A stretch of 64,000 nucleotides of DNA from Hanleya hanleyi (taxonomy: Eukaryota > Mollusca > Polyplacophora > Lepidopleurida > Hanleyidae): the NCBI GenBank assembly GCA_036873755.1, contig JAVTVY010025396.1, positions 1 to 64,000 of the forward strand, in the 5' to 3' direction. The position numbers and the translations under genes are program-made. The notes under the pieces are model-generated. The model was not told the origin of the DNA. It searched no databases and saw only the letters and a program-made list of their open reading frames with translations. The first letter of the stretch is position 1; every line of letters begins with the position of its first letter. This document shows, one piece after another, positions 1 to 12,629 of this stretch.

Positions 1-360
1 CTAAATGGGTATTATCTGGATATGGGCAATTTACACCGACTCTATTTGTTGCTCCCAGTCACTCAGAAATCTAATTTGCGCCACTTTTAGAGTGGTCTAG
101 ATATCTTCTTAATACATTTATCTATCTTGCTGACCCAGTTTTGGGTGCCTAACTTGGAGATGCCATACCCTCCGAGCCAGCGCTAAATGGGTACTATCTG
201 GATATGGGCAATTTACACCGACTCTATTTGTTGCTCCCAATCACCCAGAAATCGAATTTGCGCCACTTTTAGAGGGATCTGAATATCTTCCTAATACATT
301 TATCAATCTTCCTGACCCAGTTTTGGGTGTCTAACTTGGAGATGCCATACCCTCCGAGAC

Positions 361-1165
361 AGCGCTAAATGGGTATTATCTGGATATGGGCAATTTACAC
401 CGACTCTATTTCTTGCTCCCAATCACCCAGAAATCGAATTTGCGCCACTTTTAGTGTGGTCTAGATATCTTCTTAATACGTTTATCTATCTTTCTGACCC
501 AGTTTTGGGTGTCTAACTTCGAGATACCATACCCTCCGAGACAGCGCTAAATGGGTATTATCTGAATATGGGCAATTTACACCGACTCTATTTGTTGCTG
601 CAAATCACCCACAAATCGAATTTGCGCCAAGTTTAGAGTGGTCTAGATATCTTCCTAATACATTTATCTATCTCCCTGATCCAGTTTTGGATGTCTAACT
701 TGGAGATGCCACACCCTCCGAGACAGCGCTAAATGGGTATTATCTGGATATGAGCAATTTACAACGACTCTATTTATTGCTTCCAATCGCCAACAAATCG
801 AATTTGCGCCACTTTTAGAGTGGTCTAGATATCATTCCAATACATTTATCCATCTTCCTGGCCCAGTTTTGGGTGTCTAACTTGGAGACATCATACCCTG
901 CGAGACAGAGCTATATGGGTATTATCTGTATATGGGCAATTTACACCGACTCTATTTGTTGCTCCCAATCTCCCAGAAATCGAATTTGTGCCACTTTAGA
1001 GTGGCCCAGATATCTTCCGAATACATCTATCTATCTTCCTTATCCAGTTTTGAGTGTCTAACTTGGAGCTGCCATACCCTCCGAGAGAGCGCTAAATGAG
1101 TATTATCTGGAAATGGGCAATTTACACCGACTCTATTTGTTGCTCCCAATCACCCACAAATCGAA
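361..1165 (+). repeat. Higher-order repeat block, copy 1
   Basis: Monomers here carry rare variant words (tttcttgctccc, aacttcgagatacc, tatctgaatatggg, gctgcaaatc, gagagagcgctaaatgag) that recur in the same order at 3,818-4,622. The 189-bp stretch at 873-1,061 is identical to 4,330-4,518. The spacing of 3,457 bp equals 19 monomers of 182 bp. This indicates block duplication within the satellite and not only monomer-by-monomer turnover. Confidence 0.85.
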
Positions 1166-3817
1166 TTTGCGCCACTTTTTGTGTGGCCTAGATATCTTCC
1201 TAATACATTTATCTATCTTCCTGACCCAGTTTTGTGTGTCTAACTTGGAGAGGCCATACCCTCCGAGACCGCTCTAAACGGGTATTATCTGGATATGGGC
1301 AATTTACACCCATTTTATTTGTTGCTCGTGATCACCCACAAATCGAATTGCGCCACTTTTAGAGTGGTCTAGATATCTTCCTAATACATTTATCTATCTT
1401 CCTGACCCAGTTTTGGGTGTCTAACTTGGAGATGCCATACCCTCCGAGACAGCGCTAAATGGGTATTATCTGGATATGGGCAATTTACACCAACTCTATT
1501 TGTTGCTCCCAATCACCCAGAAATCGAATTTGCGCCACTTTTAGTGTGGTCTAGATTTCTTTCTAATACATTTATATATCTTCCTGACCCAGTTTTGGGT
1601 GTCTAACTTGGAGAAACCATACCCTCCGAGACAGCGCTAAATGGGTATTATCTGGATATGGGCAATTTACACCGACTCTATTTGTTGCTCCCAATCACCC
1701 AGAAATCGAATTTGCGCCACTTTTAGAGGGATCTTAATATCTTCCTAATACATTTATCAATCTTCCTGACCCAGTTTTGGGTGTCTAACTTGGAGATGCC
1801 ATACCCTCCGAGACAGCGCTAAATGGGTATTATCTGGATATGGGCAATTTACACCGACTCTATTTGTTGCTCCCAATCACCCAGAAATCGAATTTGCGCC
1901 ACTTTTACAGTGGTCTAGATATCTTTCTAATACATTTATCTATCTTCCTGACCCAGTTTTGGGTGTTTAATTTGGAGTAGCCATAACCTCCGAGACAGCG
2001 CTAAATGGGTATTATCTGGATATGGGCAATTTACACCGACTCTATTTGTTGCTCCCAATGACCCAGAAATCGAATTTGCGCCACCTTTAGAGTTGTCTAG
2101 ATATCTTCCTAATACATTTATCTATCTTCCTGACTCAGTTTTGGGTGTCTAACTTGGAGACGTCATACCCTCCGAGACAGAGCTATATGGGTATTATCTG
2201 GATATGGGCAATTTACACCGACTCTATTTGTTGCTCCCAATCACCCAGAAATCGAATTTGTGCCACTTTTAGAGTGGTCTAGGTATCTTCCTAATACATT
2301 TATTTATCTTCCTAACCCAGTCTTGGATGTCTAACTGGGAGATGCCATACCCTCCGAGAGAGCGCTAAATGGGTATTATCTGGATATGAGCAATTTACAC
2401 CGACTCTATTTGTTGCTCCCAATCACCCAGAAATCGAATTTGCGCCACTTTTAGAGTGGTCTAGATATCATTCTAATACATTTATCTATCTTCCTGGCCC
2501 AGTTTTGGGTGTCTAACTTGGAGACGTCATACCCTGCGAGACAGAGCTATATGGGTATTATCTGGATATGAGCAATTTACACCGACTCTATTTGTTGCTC
2601 CCAATCTCCCAGAAATCGAATTTGTACCACTTTTAGAGTGGTCCAGATATCTTTCGAATACATTTATCTATCTTCCTTATCCAGTTTTGAGTGTCTAACT
2701 TGGAGATGCCATACCCTCCGAGAGAGCGCTAAATGAGTATTATCTGGATATGGGCAATTTACACCGACTCTATTTGTTGCTCCCAATCACCCACAAATCG
2801 AATTTGCGCCACTTTTAGAGTGGTCTAGATATCTTCCTAATGCATTTAGCTATCTTACTGACCCAGTTTTGGGTGTCTAACTTGGAGATGCCATACCCTC
2901 TGAGACAGCGCTATATGGGTATTATCTGGATATGGGCAATTTACACCGGCTCTATTTGTTGCTCCCAGTCACCCACAAATCTAAATTGCGGCACTTTTAG
3001 AGTGGTCTAGATATCTTCTTAATACATTTATATATCTTGCTGACCCAGTTTTGGGTGTCTAACTTGAAGATACCATACCATCCGAGACAGCGCTAAATGG
3101 GTATTATCTGGATATGGGCAATTTATCCCGACTCTATTTGTTGCTACAAATCACCCACAAATCGAATTTGCACCACTTTAAGAGTGGTCCAGATATCTTT
3201 CTAATATATTTATCTATCTTCCTGACCCAGTTTTGGGTGTCTCTTCTTGGAGATGCCATACCCTCCAAGACAGCGCTAAATGGGTATTATCTGGATATGG
3301 GTAATTTACACCGACTCTATTTGTTGCTCCCAATCACTCAGAAATCTAATTTGCGCCACTTTTAGAGTGGTCTAGATATCTTCTTAACACGTTTATCTAT
3401 CTTTCTGACCCAGTTTTGGATGTCTAACTGGGAGATGCCATACCCTCCGAGCCAGCGCTAAATGGGTATTATCTGGATATGGGCAATTTACACCGACTCT
3501 ATTTGTTGCTCCCAATCACCCAGAAATCGAATTTGCGCCACTTTTAGAGTGGTCTAGATATCTTCCTAATACATTTATCTATCTTCCTGACCCAGTTTTG
3601 GGTGTCTAACTTGGAGATGCCATACCCTCCGAGACAGCGCTAAATGGGTATTATCTGGATATGGGCAATTTACACCGACTCTATTTGTTGCTCCCAATCA
3701 CTCAGAAATCTAATTTGCGCCACTTTTAGAGTGGTCTAGATATCTTCTTAATACGTTTATCTATCTTTCTGACCCAGTTTTGGGTGTCTATCTGGGAGAT
3801 GCCATACCCTCCGAGCC

Positions 3818-4622
3818 AGCGCTAAATGGGTATTATCTGGATATGGGCAATTTACACCGACTCTATTTCTTGCTCCCAATCACCCAGAAATCGAATTTGC
3901 GCCACTTTTAGGGTGGTCTAGATATCTTCTTAATACGTTTATCTATCTTTCTGACCCAGTTTTGGGTGTCTAACTTCGAGATACCATACCCTCCGAGACA
4001 GCGCTAAATGGGTATTATCTGAATATGGGCAATTTACACCGACTCTATTTGTTGCTGCAAATCACCCACAAATCGAATTTGCGCCAATTTTGGAGTGGTC
4101 TAGATATCTTCCTAATACATTTATCTATCTCCCTGACTCAGTTTTGGATGTCTAACTTGGAGATGCCACATCCTCCGAGACAGCGCTAAATGGGTATTAT
4201 ATGGATATGAGCAATTTACAACGACTCTATTTATTGCTTCCAATCGCCCACAAATCGAATTTGCGCCACTTTTAGAGTGGTCTAGATATCATTCCAATAC
4301 ATTTATCCATCTTCCTGGCCCAGTTTTGGGTGTCTAACTTGGAGACATCATACCCTGCGAGACAGAGCTATATGGGTATTATCTGTATATGGGCAATTTA
4401 CACCGACTCTATTTGTTGCTCCCAATCTCCCAGAAATCGAATTTGTGCCACTTTAGAGTGGCCCAGATATCTTCCGAATACATCTATCTATCTTCCTTAT
4501 CCAGTTTTGAGTGTCTAACTTGGAGATGCCATACCCTCCGAGAGAGCGCTAAATGAGTATTATCTGGAAATGGGCAATTTACACCGACTCTATTTGTTGC
4601 TCCCAATCACCCACAAATCGAA
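3818..4622 (+). repeat. Higher-order repeat block, copy 2
   Basis: Second copy of the variant monomer series at 361-1,165, offset by about 3,457 bp. The match stops near 4,622, where copy 1 has a variant ctttttgtgtggcc and copy 2 returns to the common ctttagagtgg form. A partial relative with the variant gagacgtcataccctgcgag also lies near 2,518-2,760. Confidence 0.85.
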
Positions 4623-7600
4623 TTTGCGCCACTTTTAGAGTGGTCTAGATATCTGCTTAATACATTTAGCTATCTTTCTGACCCAGTTTTGGGTGTCTAA
4701 CTTGGAGATGCCATACCCTCTGAGACAGCGCTATATGGGTTTTATCTGGATATGGGCAATTTACACCGGCTCTATTTGTTGCTCCCAATCACCCAGAAAT
4801 CGAATTTGTGCCACTTTTAGAGTAGTCTAGGTATCTTCCTAATGCATTTATCTATCTTCCTTATCCAGTTTTGGGTGTCTAACTTGAAGATACCATACCC
4901 TCCGAGACAGCGCTGAATGGGTATTATCGGGATATGGGCTATTTACAGTGACTCTATTTGTTGCTTCCAATCGCCCACAAATCGAACTTGCGCCACTCCT
5001 AGAGTGGTCTGAAAATCTTTCTTATACATTTATCTATCTTCCTGACCCAGTTTTGGGTGTCTAACTTGGAGACGTCATACCGTCCGAGACAGCTATATGG
5101 GTATTATCTGGATATGGGCAATTTACACCGACTCTATTTGTTGCTCCCAAACACCCAGAAATCGAATTTGCGCCACTTTTAGAGTGGTCTAGGTATCTTC
5201 CTAATACATTTATCTATCTTCCTGACCCAATTTTGGGTGTCTAACTTGGAGATGTCATACCCTCCGAGAGAGCGATAAATGGGTATTATCTGGATATGGG
5301 CAATTTACACCGAATCTATTTGTTGCTCCCAAACACCCAGAAATCGAATTTGCGCCACTTTTAGAGTGGTCTAGGTATCTTCCTAATACATTTATCTATC
5401 TTCCTGACCCACTTTTGGATGTCTAACTTGGAGATGCCATACCTTTCGAGACAGCGCTAAATGGGTATTATCTGGATATGGGCAATTTACACTCACTCTA
5501 TTTGTTGCTCCAAATCACCCAGAAATCGAATTTGCGCCACTTTTAGAATGGTTTAGATATCTTCCTAATATATTTATCTATCTTCCTAACCCAGTCTTGG
5601 ATGTCTAACTTGGAGATGCCACACCCTACGAGACAGCGCTAAATGGGTATTATCTGGATATGGACAATTTACACCGAATCTATTTGTTGCTCCCAAACAC
5701 CCAGAAATCGAATTTGTGCCACTTTTAGAGTGGTCTGGGTATCTTCCTAATACATTTATCTATCTTCCTGACCCAGTTTTGGGTGTCTAACTTGGAGATG
5801 TCATACCCTCCGAGAGAGCGATAAATGGGTATTATCTGGATATGGGCAATTTACACCGAATCTATTTGTTGCTCCCAAACACCCAGAAATCGAATTTGCG
5901 CCACTTTTAGAGTGGTCTAGATATCATTCTAATACATTTATCTATCTTCCTGAACCAGTCTTGGATGTCTAACTTGGAGATGCCATACCCTCCGAGAGAG
6001 CGCTAAATGGGTATTATCTGGATATGGGCAATTTACACCGACTCGATTTGTTGCTCCCAATCACCCAGAAATCGAATTTGCGCCACTTTTAGAGTGGTCT
6101 AGATATCATTCTAATACATTTATCTATCTTCCTGGCCCAGTTTTGGGTGTCTAACTTGGAGATGCCATACCCTCTGAGACAGTGCTATATGGGTATTGTC
6201 TGGATATGGGCAATTTACACCGGCTCTATTTGTTGCTCCCAGTCACCCACAAATCGGATTTGCGCCACTTTTAGAGTGGTCTAGGTATCTTCCTAATACA
6301 TTTATCTATCTTCCTGACCCAGTTTTGGGTGTCTAACTTGGAGATGCCTTACCCTCCGAGACAGCGCTAAATGGATATTATCTGGATATGGGCAATTTAC
6401 ACCGACTCTATTTGTTGGTCCCAATCACCCAGAAATCGAATTTGTGCCACTTTTAGAGTAGTCTAGGTATCTTCCTAATTCATTTATCTATCTTCCTTAT
6501 CCAGTTTTGGGTGTCTAACTTGGACATGCCATACCCTCTGAGACAGCGCTATATGGGTATTGTCTGGATATGGGCAATTTACACCGGCTCTATTTGTTGC
6601 TCCCAGCCACCCACAAATCGGATTTGCGCCACTTTTAGAGTGGTCTAGATATCTTCCTAATACATTTATCGATCTTTCTGACCCAGTTTTGGGTGTCTAA
6701 CTTGGAGATGCCATACCATCTGAGACAGCTCTAAATGGGTATTATCTGGATATGGGCAATTCACACCGGCTCTATTTGTTGCTCCCAATCTCCCATAAAT
6801 CGAATTTGTGCCACTTTTACAGTGGTCTAGATATCTTCTTAATACATTTATCTATCTTCCTTATGGGACAGCGCTAAATGGGTATTTTCAGGATATGGGC
6901 AATTTACACCGGTTCTATTTGTTGCTCACAATCACCCACAAATCCAATTTGCGCCACTTTTAGAATGGTCTAGGTATCTTCCAAATACATTTATCTATCT
7001 TCCTGATCCAGTTTTGGGTGTCTAACTTGGAGATGCCATACCCTCCGAGGCAGTGCTAAATGGGTATTATCTGGATATGGGCAATTTACACCGACTCTAT
7101 TTATTGCTTCCAATCACCCACAAATCGAATTTGCGCCACTTTTAGAGTGGTCTAGATATCTTTCTAATACATTTATCTATCTTCCTGACCCAGTTTTGGG
7201 TGTCTAACTTGGAGACGCCATTCCCTCCGAGACAGAGCTAAGTGGGTATTATCTGGGTATGGGCAATTTACCCCGATTCTGTTTGTTGCTCCCAATCATC
7301 CGCAAATCGAATTTGCGCCACTTTTAGAGTGGTCTAGACATCTTCCTAATACATTTATCTATCTTTCTGATCCAGTTTTGGGTGTCTAAATTGGAGACGC
7401 CATACCCTCCGAGACAGCGCTAAATGGGAATTATCTGGATATGGGCAATTTACACCGACTCTATTTGTTGCTCACAATCACACAGAAATCGAATTTGCGC
7501 CACTTTTAGAGTGGTCTAGATATCTTCCTAATACATTTATCTATCTTCGTGACCCAGTTTTCGGTGTCTAACTTGGAGACGCCATACCCTTCGAGACAGC

Positions 7601-7798
7601 GCTAAATGGGTATTATCTGGATATGGGCAATTTACACCGACTCTATTTGTTGCTCCCAATCACTCAGAAATCGAATTTGCGCCACTTTTAAAGTGGTCTA
7701 GATATCTTCCTAGTACATTTATCTATCTTCCTGATCCAGTTTTGGGTCTCTAACTTGGAGATGCCATACCCTCCGAGACAGCGCTAAATGGGTATTAT

Positions 7799-8430
7799 AA
7801 CTATAACTGACACACCGTCATGAGGTCATAACACGAAATATATGCTGTGGATTTGAAATTTGACCTCGGATTATGGATCACTTACCCAGAAAATATTATA
7901 TGCTGTAGCCGACAAAAAAAATCATTAGGTCATAACACGAGAATGACGCTCTGGATATTGAAAAAGACGTGGCTTTGAAATTTGACCTCGGATTCGTGAT
8001 CATTGACCCAAATATACTCACAAACCATCAGTTGTTGGGTAAGTGACAAAACGTCATGAGGTCATAACACGAAATATGTGCTGCGGATTTGAAATTTGAC
8101 CCCGGATGATGGATCACTCCCCCAGAAAATATTATGTGTGACGTTAAGTGGTCAAGCCCAGCATTATTATCCAGCAAAATGCTAGTTATAACTATAACGT
8201 ACAAAAAATAAGGAGGTCATAACACGAGATATATACTGTGGATTTGAAATTTGATTTCGCATTATAGATCACTGACCTCGAAAAGATCATATACATGTAT
8301 GACAGCAAGAGGTCAAACCCCGTTTTATTTAAGAAGTTGTTATCCAGCAAAATGATATTTGTACCTCTAGCTAACAAAAAAAAACTCTTGAGGTCATAAC
8401 ACGAGAATTACGCTCTGGATATGGAATCCG
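7799..8430 (+). repeat. ~170-bp AGGTCA-rich tandem repeat, forward units
   Basis: Begins abruptly after the satellite (tattat|aactataactgac). Units share the order: ataactataac, gaggtcataacacgag, ggatttgaaatttgacctcgg, attatggatcactgacc, gtcaagcccagcattatttaag, ttatccagcaaaatgctag. Units are divergent and some are truncated. AGGTCA or its complement occurs about three or four times per unit. No coding potential is apparent. Confidence 0.85.
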
Positions 8431-9560
8431 CGTTCAGAATTGACCTTGACCTCGACCTTCACCTCAAAATCGAGTATCGAACATTTAGGTATGACTTTGA
8501 CCTTGTCGGAGGGTCACAAGATATGGGCAGACGACCTTGATCTTTTCGAGATGTAATGGCCCCGTGACCCTAGAGTTGATCTATAACATCGGCCTTGACC
8601 TACGGCCTCGGAATAAAAATTGCAATAGTCAATCAAAATGTACCATCGCAAATTTTAAAATAAGGTCTAAAGTCAAGGCCGAGGTCATAGATCAACGCAC
8701 AGGTCATGGCGCCATCAAGTATCAAAAGGTCAAAGTCGTCCGCCTATATCTCGTGACCTTCCGACAAGGTCATACCAAAATGTTTGATACTCGATTCCGA
8801 GGTCAAGGTCAATTCTGGCCGCGGATTCGTCACCAGTGACCCCGAAAATACTTTTAAACGAAGTTTGGATGAATTTCTGGAAACTTTCGACTAGTTTCGA
8901 CCAAAATTTTCACTTCCCTCGGCGGTTCTGGAGGTCAAAATTACACCTTCACTGATTGAGTCGAAAATCGGTATATTGGTATTTTCGAGGTCACCGATTA
9001 CGAATACGAGGTCAAAAGTGACCTTGACTTCGAAATCGTGTACCGAATATTTAAGTATGAGCTTGACCTTGTCGCAAGGTCACAAGGTATAGCCAGATGG
9101 GCTTGATCTGTTGGTATGTGATGGCCCCGTGACATTTGCGTTTAGCTATGACTTCGGATTTGACCGCTGACCTTGAAATAAAAATGCGATAATACAATCA
9201 AAATGTACCATAGCAAATTTTGATCTAAGGTCAACGGTCAAGGTCGAGGTTATCGGTCAACGCACAGGTGCGGGGTCATCACATTTCAAAATATCAAGGT
9301 CGTCCGCCTATATCTTGTGACCTTTCGTTAAAGTCATGCCCAAATGTTCGATACTCGATTTCGAGGTCAAGATCGAGGTGTAGGTCAATTTGGATCACGG
9401 CTTCGTGATCAGTGATGCCTATAATACTTTTGAACGAAGGTTGGGTCATATCCGCGGAACTTCAGTTTCGACTCCAAATTTCAGCCAAGGGGGAGGGATA
9501 CCCTTAGCGAAAATATCGGCCAAAATAACCCTAAATAACGCCGATCCCTGGCATGTTGTG
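8431..9560 (+). repeat. ~565-bp module dense in AGGTCA/TGACCT, two tandem copies
   Basis: Two diverged copies: the landmark around 8,473 (gtatcgaacatttaggtatga) recurs around 9,037 (gtaccgaatatttaagtatga), a period near 564 bp. Each contains runs of tgaccttgacct-type sequence, a segment acgcacaggtca, and a segment aggtcaaagtcgtccgcctatatc followed by gttcgatactcgatttcgag. A third partial copy is at 11,885-12,075. Frames of up to 100 codons occur but look repeat-driven and match no family I recognise. Confidence 0.8.
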
Positions 9561-9659
9561 ACCGCTAGTATGCGACAACTATTGCATACTCAAACATGAG
9601 TCGCATCTCTATGGGTAGCTGATACATTGTAGTTATGCATTGAGGTGCGTGTTTGCCTT
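9561..9659. other. Short junction sequence without recognised content
   Basis: Connects the AGGTCA module to the next run of ~170-bp units. No open frame, RNA gene or repeat recognised. Confidence 0.5.
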
Positions 9660-10590
9660 TTGCAGGTTGATAAACTGACAAAACATCACGAGGTCATAAC
9701 ACGAGAAATGTGCCGTGAATATAGAATTTAACATCGGCTTATGGATCACTGACCACGGAAACATCACATAATCTTGGATGTCAACCCCAGCATTATTTAA
9801 GAATAATACCCAGCAAGTTGCTGGTTATAAATATAACGTGCAAAAAATCACGAAGTCATAACACGACATATATGCCGTTGCTTTGGAATTTGATCTCGAA
9901 TTATGGATCACTAACCCCGAAGACATTATTCAGGACATCAAGAGCTCAAATCCAGCAGTATTTAAGAAACTCTCATCCAGCAAAATGTTAGTAAAACTTA
10001 TAACTGACCAAATCATAAGGTCATAACACGAGAAATATGCTGTGGATACGAAATTTGACATCGGATTATGGATCACTGACCCAGCATTATTCAAGAAATT
10101 TTTATCCAGCAAACTGACAAAAAAATTATGAGGTCATAGCACCAGAAATACGCTCTGGTTATGGAATTTGATCAGAAAATTGACCAATAACCTCGGAAAC
10201 ATCATATTAAGAAGTTAACATCCAGCAAATTGCTAGTTATAACTATAAGGTACAAAAAAGCACGAGGTCATAACACGAGATAAATGCCGTGAATTTGGAA
10301 TTTGACCTCGGATTATGAATCACTGACATCGAAAACATTATATATGACCTCAAGAGGTCAGACCCAGCATTATTTAAGAATTTTTATCCAGCAAAATGCT
10401 TTGTTGCAACTATAACTGACAAAACAATCATGAGGCCATAACACGAGAATTACGCTCTGGATATAGAATTTGACCTAGGATTATGGGCCACTGACCGCGG
10501 AAACATCACATATGACATCAAGAGCTCAATCCCAGCATTATTTAAGAAGTTGACATCCAGCAAATTGCTAGTTATAACTATAAGGTGCAA
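9660..10590 (+). repeat. ~165-175-bp AGGTCA-rich tandem repeat, forward units resumed
   Basis: About five to six units of the same family as 7,799-8,430. The landmark ataactataac or a close variant falls near 9,829, 9,993, 10,238, 10,408 and 10,572. Each unit has gaggtcataacacgag and a ggatcactgacc-like segment. Confidence 0.85.
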
Positions 10591-10970
10591 AAAAATAATA
10601 AAAAACATGTAAAAAAAACTATAAAGAATTTTGGAAAACTGCTCGGTTGAAAGTGTTTGTATTTATTTATATTTTTTGACATATTTTTAAATATCGTTAT
10701 CTAAAAGTTCAATTTTCGGCATCTCCCGTCAAGGCGACTTACGTTTTGTAGGAACGAAAAGCGTACTACGTCTGTATTTCATGCATAAGATCTACAATCT
10801 TTGGCTTATATTATTTAGCCCTAGTTTCTGGCTGCTGGAGACGGGTCACTAGGGCCCAGGCAATAAAAAAATTAACGGAGCTACACACTTGCAGGCACAC
10901 TTTTCAGGCAAAACGACTTTTGCAAATGTGCAAATTGTTTTCGCGAAAGAAATATGACGAAACTATCACG
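10590..10970 (+). repeat. Left arm of a ~1.9-kb inverted-repeat element
   Basis: Reverse-complementary to 12,078-12,478. Landmarks include gaattttggaaaactgctcgg, cataagatctacaa, and tgcaaatgtgcaaattgttttcgcg, each found inverted in the right arm in mirrored order. Arms are about 380-400 bp with clear divergence. No transposase is visible between them. It may be a non-autonomous DNA element or an inverted duplication inside the repeat block. Confidence 0.8.
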
Positions 10971-11169
10971 TTTCTGGTACCCCATGTGGCCGCCTCTTGA
11001 ATTTACCCATGATCCTCTGCTCGGGGGATTATGCAAATGGATTCAAGTTGACTCCAATAAGATAAACTATAAAGTCACGGAGTTTCAACTCTCCATGTGT
11101 TGTCGTTATGGGGATAGGGCAGAAAGTTTGGTAGGCGGCCATTTTAGCTTAAGCGGAGGTCGGAAGTCA

Positions 11170-11371
11170 AGGTCGAATTACACCGCATATAAGGGAAGTG
11201 GGAAGAGGAGCCGACATACTGACAAAGCCACATGACTTCACAGTATAGTCTTCTGGTTAACCTATTCTAAAGCACATACCAAGAATCTAACGATAAGTGA
11301 TATGTGTTGTATCTCAGGTACGCTTTTATTGTACCTGTTCATGTGGTAACTTGGATGACATGACCACACGG
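11170..11371 (+). repeat. Direct duplication, copy 1
   Basis: Matches 11,685-11,885 almost base for base through ccgacatactgacaaagcca, cttcacagtatagtcttctgg and gtgatatgtgttgtatctcagg. The copies are separated by about 310 bp. The differences are single substitutions such as gataagtg versus gattagtg. Confidence 0.9.
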
Positions 11372-11684
11372 CCTCTAGCACCGGCATAATCGATATTAGA
11401 CACAAATCTAGAGAGCTATGATGGAAATGCTCTGACAACTCGTATATTGGTGATTGGTGAGCTGAGTCGCTGTGACAACTCGTACACTGGGGATTGGTGA
11501 GCTGCATCGTCGTCAGATGAAACTGACGGCATTTAACACAAAAGATTAGTCTGTAAGGCCCCATGTCGACCCAGCATCAACTACCCACAATACCAACATA
11601 TATAAAAGACCAAAAGGTATGTACAGGGGGCGGGCCTCACGGACGAATCGCCCACCGGCAGAATCTCGCCATATATAGGTAAAA

Positions 11685-11885
11685 ATTACAACGCATATAA
11701 GGGAAGTGGGAAGAGGTGCCGACATACTGACAAAGCCACATGACTTCACAGTATAGTCTTCTGGTTAACCTATTCTAAAGCACATACCAAGAATCTAACG
11801 ATTAGTGATATGTGTTGTATCTCAGGTACGCCTTTATTGTACCTGTTCATGTGGCAACTTGGATGACATGACCACAAGGCCCCGG
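11685..11885 (+). repeat. Direct duplication, copy 2
   Basis: Second copy of 11,170-11,371. Immediately downstream the sequence passes into the partial AGGTCA module, whereas copy 1 passes into unrelated sequence. Confidence 0.9.
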
Positions 11886-12077
11886 TTGTCACAGGTCAAC
11901 GCACAGGTCAAGGGGTCATTACATTGCAAAAGGTCAAGGTTGTCCGTCTATATCTTGTGACCTTCCGACAAGGTCAAACCCATACTCAAATGTTCGATAC
12001 TCGATTTGGAGGCCAAGGTCAATGTCAAGGTCAATTCCGATCTCGGATTCGTGATCAGCGACCTCGATACTACTTTA
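11886..12077 (+). repeat. Third, partial copy of the AGGTCA module
   Basis: Shares acgcacaggtcaaggggtca, aggtcaaggttgtccgtctata, ccgacaaggtca and gttcgatactcgattt with the modules at 8,690-8,820 and 9,260-9,400, in the same orientation. Confidence 0.85.
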
Positions 12078-12478
12078 GAATGGCGTCGGTGTTCACGGTT
12101 CCGCGAAAACAATTTGCACATCTGCAAAAGTCGTTTTCACTGAAAAGAGCACCTACAATTTTCGAGTGTAGATCGGTTATTTTTTTGTTGCCAGGGACCT
12201 AGTGACCAATTTCCAGCAGCCAGGACCTAGAGCTAACCAATACAAGCAAAAAATGGAGGTTTCTAGGTTTTGTAGATCTTATGCACGAAATACAGAAGTA
12301 GTACGGTTTCTGTTCCAATAAAACATAGGTCGCTTTGACGAAGGATGTCGAAAATTAAACTCTCAGATAACGATATATACAAATATGCCAAAAATACTAT
12401 AAAAAATACAAACACATTCAACCGAGCAGTTTTCCAAAAATTCTTTATATTTTATTTATATGTTTCTTTAAGTCATTA
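12078..12478 (-). repeat. Right arm of the ~1.9-kb inverted-repeat element
   Basis: Reverse complement of 10,590-10,970. It includes cgcgaaaacaatttgcacat, tagatcttatgcacgaaa and ccgagcagttttccaaaaatt. Outside the arm the sequence changes to the leader of the ~365-bp tandem repeat. Confidence 0.8.
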
Positions 12479-12629
12479 AAATTGGCCAAAACTCGACATT
12501 CAGAGGGCCATAACTCCGACAGTATTTCGAATTTTGCAAAACGATTTTCAGATTTGAAATCAGTGTGCACGAGGGTACGTTGTTATATGCAAGCTTGGTG
12601 ATATTTCTACAAAAACTGGGAAATTTAAC
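12479..12629. other. Spacer between inverted repeat and 365-bp array
   Basis: AT-rich sequence. No gene, repeat unit or RNA recognised. Confidence 0.5.

Larger units (their letters stand above)
1..7798 (+). repeat. ~182-bp satellite array, forward orientation
   Basis: Head-to-tail tandem array. The word cgctaaatggg recurs at about 181, 363, 545 and 727, giving a period near 182 bp and about 43 copies in the window. The array starts before the window. Monomers share landmarks such as gatatgggcaatttacac, aatcgaatttgcgccac and ccagttttgggtgtctaac, and differ mostly by scattered substitutions and small indels. One monomer near 6,860 is shortened by a deletion. Open frames inside are by-products of the repeat. 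The same monomer runs in the opposite orientation at 16,300-20,498. Confidence 0.97.
10971..12077. other. Interior of the inverted-repeat element, no recognised gene
   Basis: Contains a ~200-bp direct duplication (about 11,170-11,371 and 11,685-11,885, starting near gcatataagggaagtggg and running through cttttattgtacctgttcatgtgg). It also has a 41-bp tandem duplication around 11,431-11,510 (tgacaactcgta...ttggtgagctg) and, at the right end, a partial AGGTCA module. Open frames of up to 100 codons lack recognisable motifs. Confidence 0.7.

Noticed and set aside
873..1061. 62-codon open frame repeated identically at 4,330-4,518
   Set aside because: Both lie inside the 182-bp satellite and are identical because of the higher-order duplication; the reading frame drifts across monomers and no coding constraint is visible.
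8537..8839. 100-codon frame rich in Lys/Arg/Val
   Set aside because: Composed of the repeated AGGTCA module; the related copies at 9.2 kb and 11.9 kb do not keep the frame in the same way.
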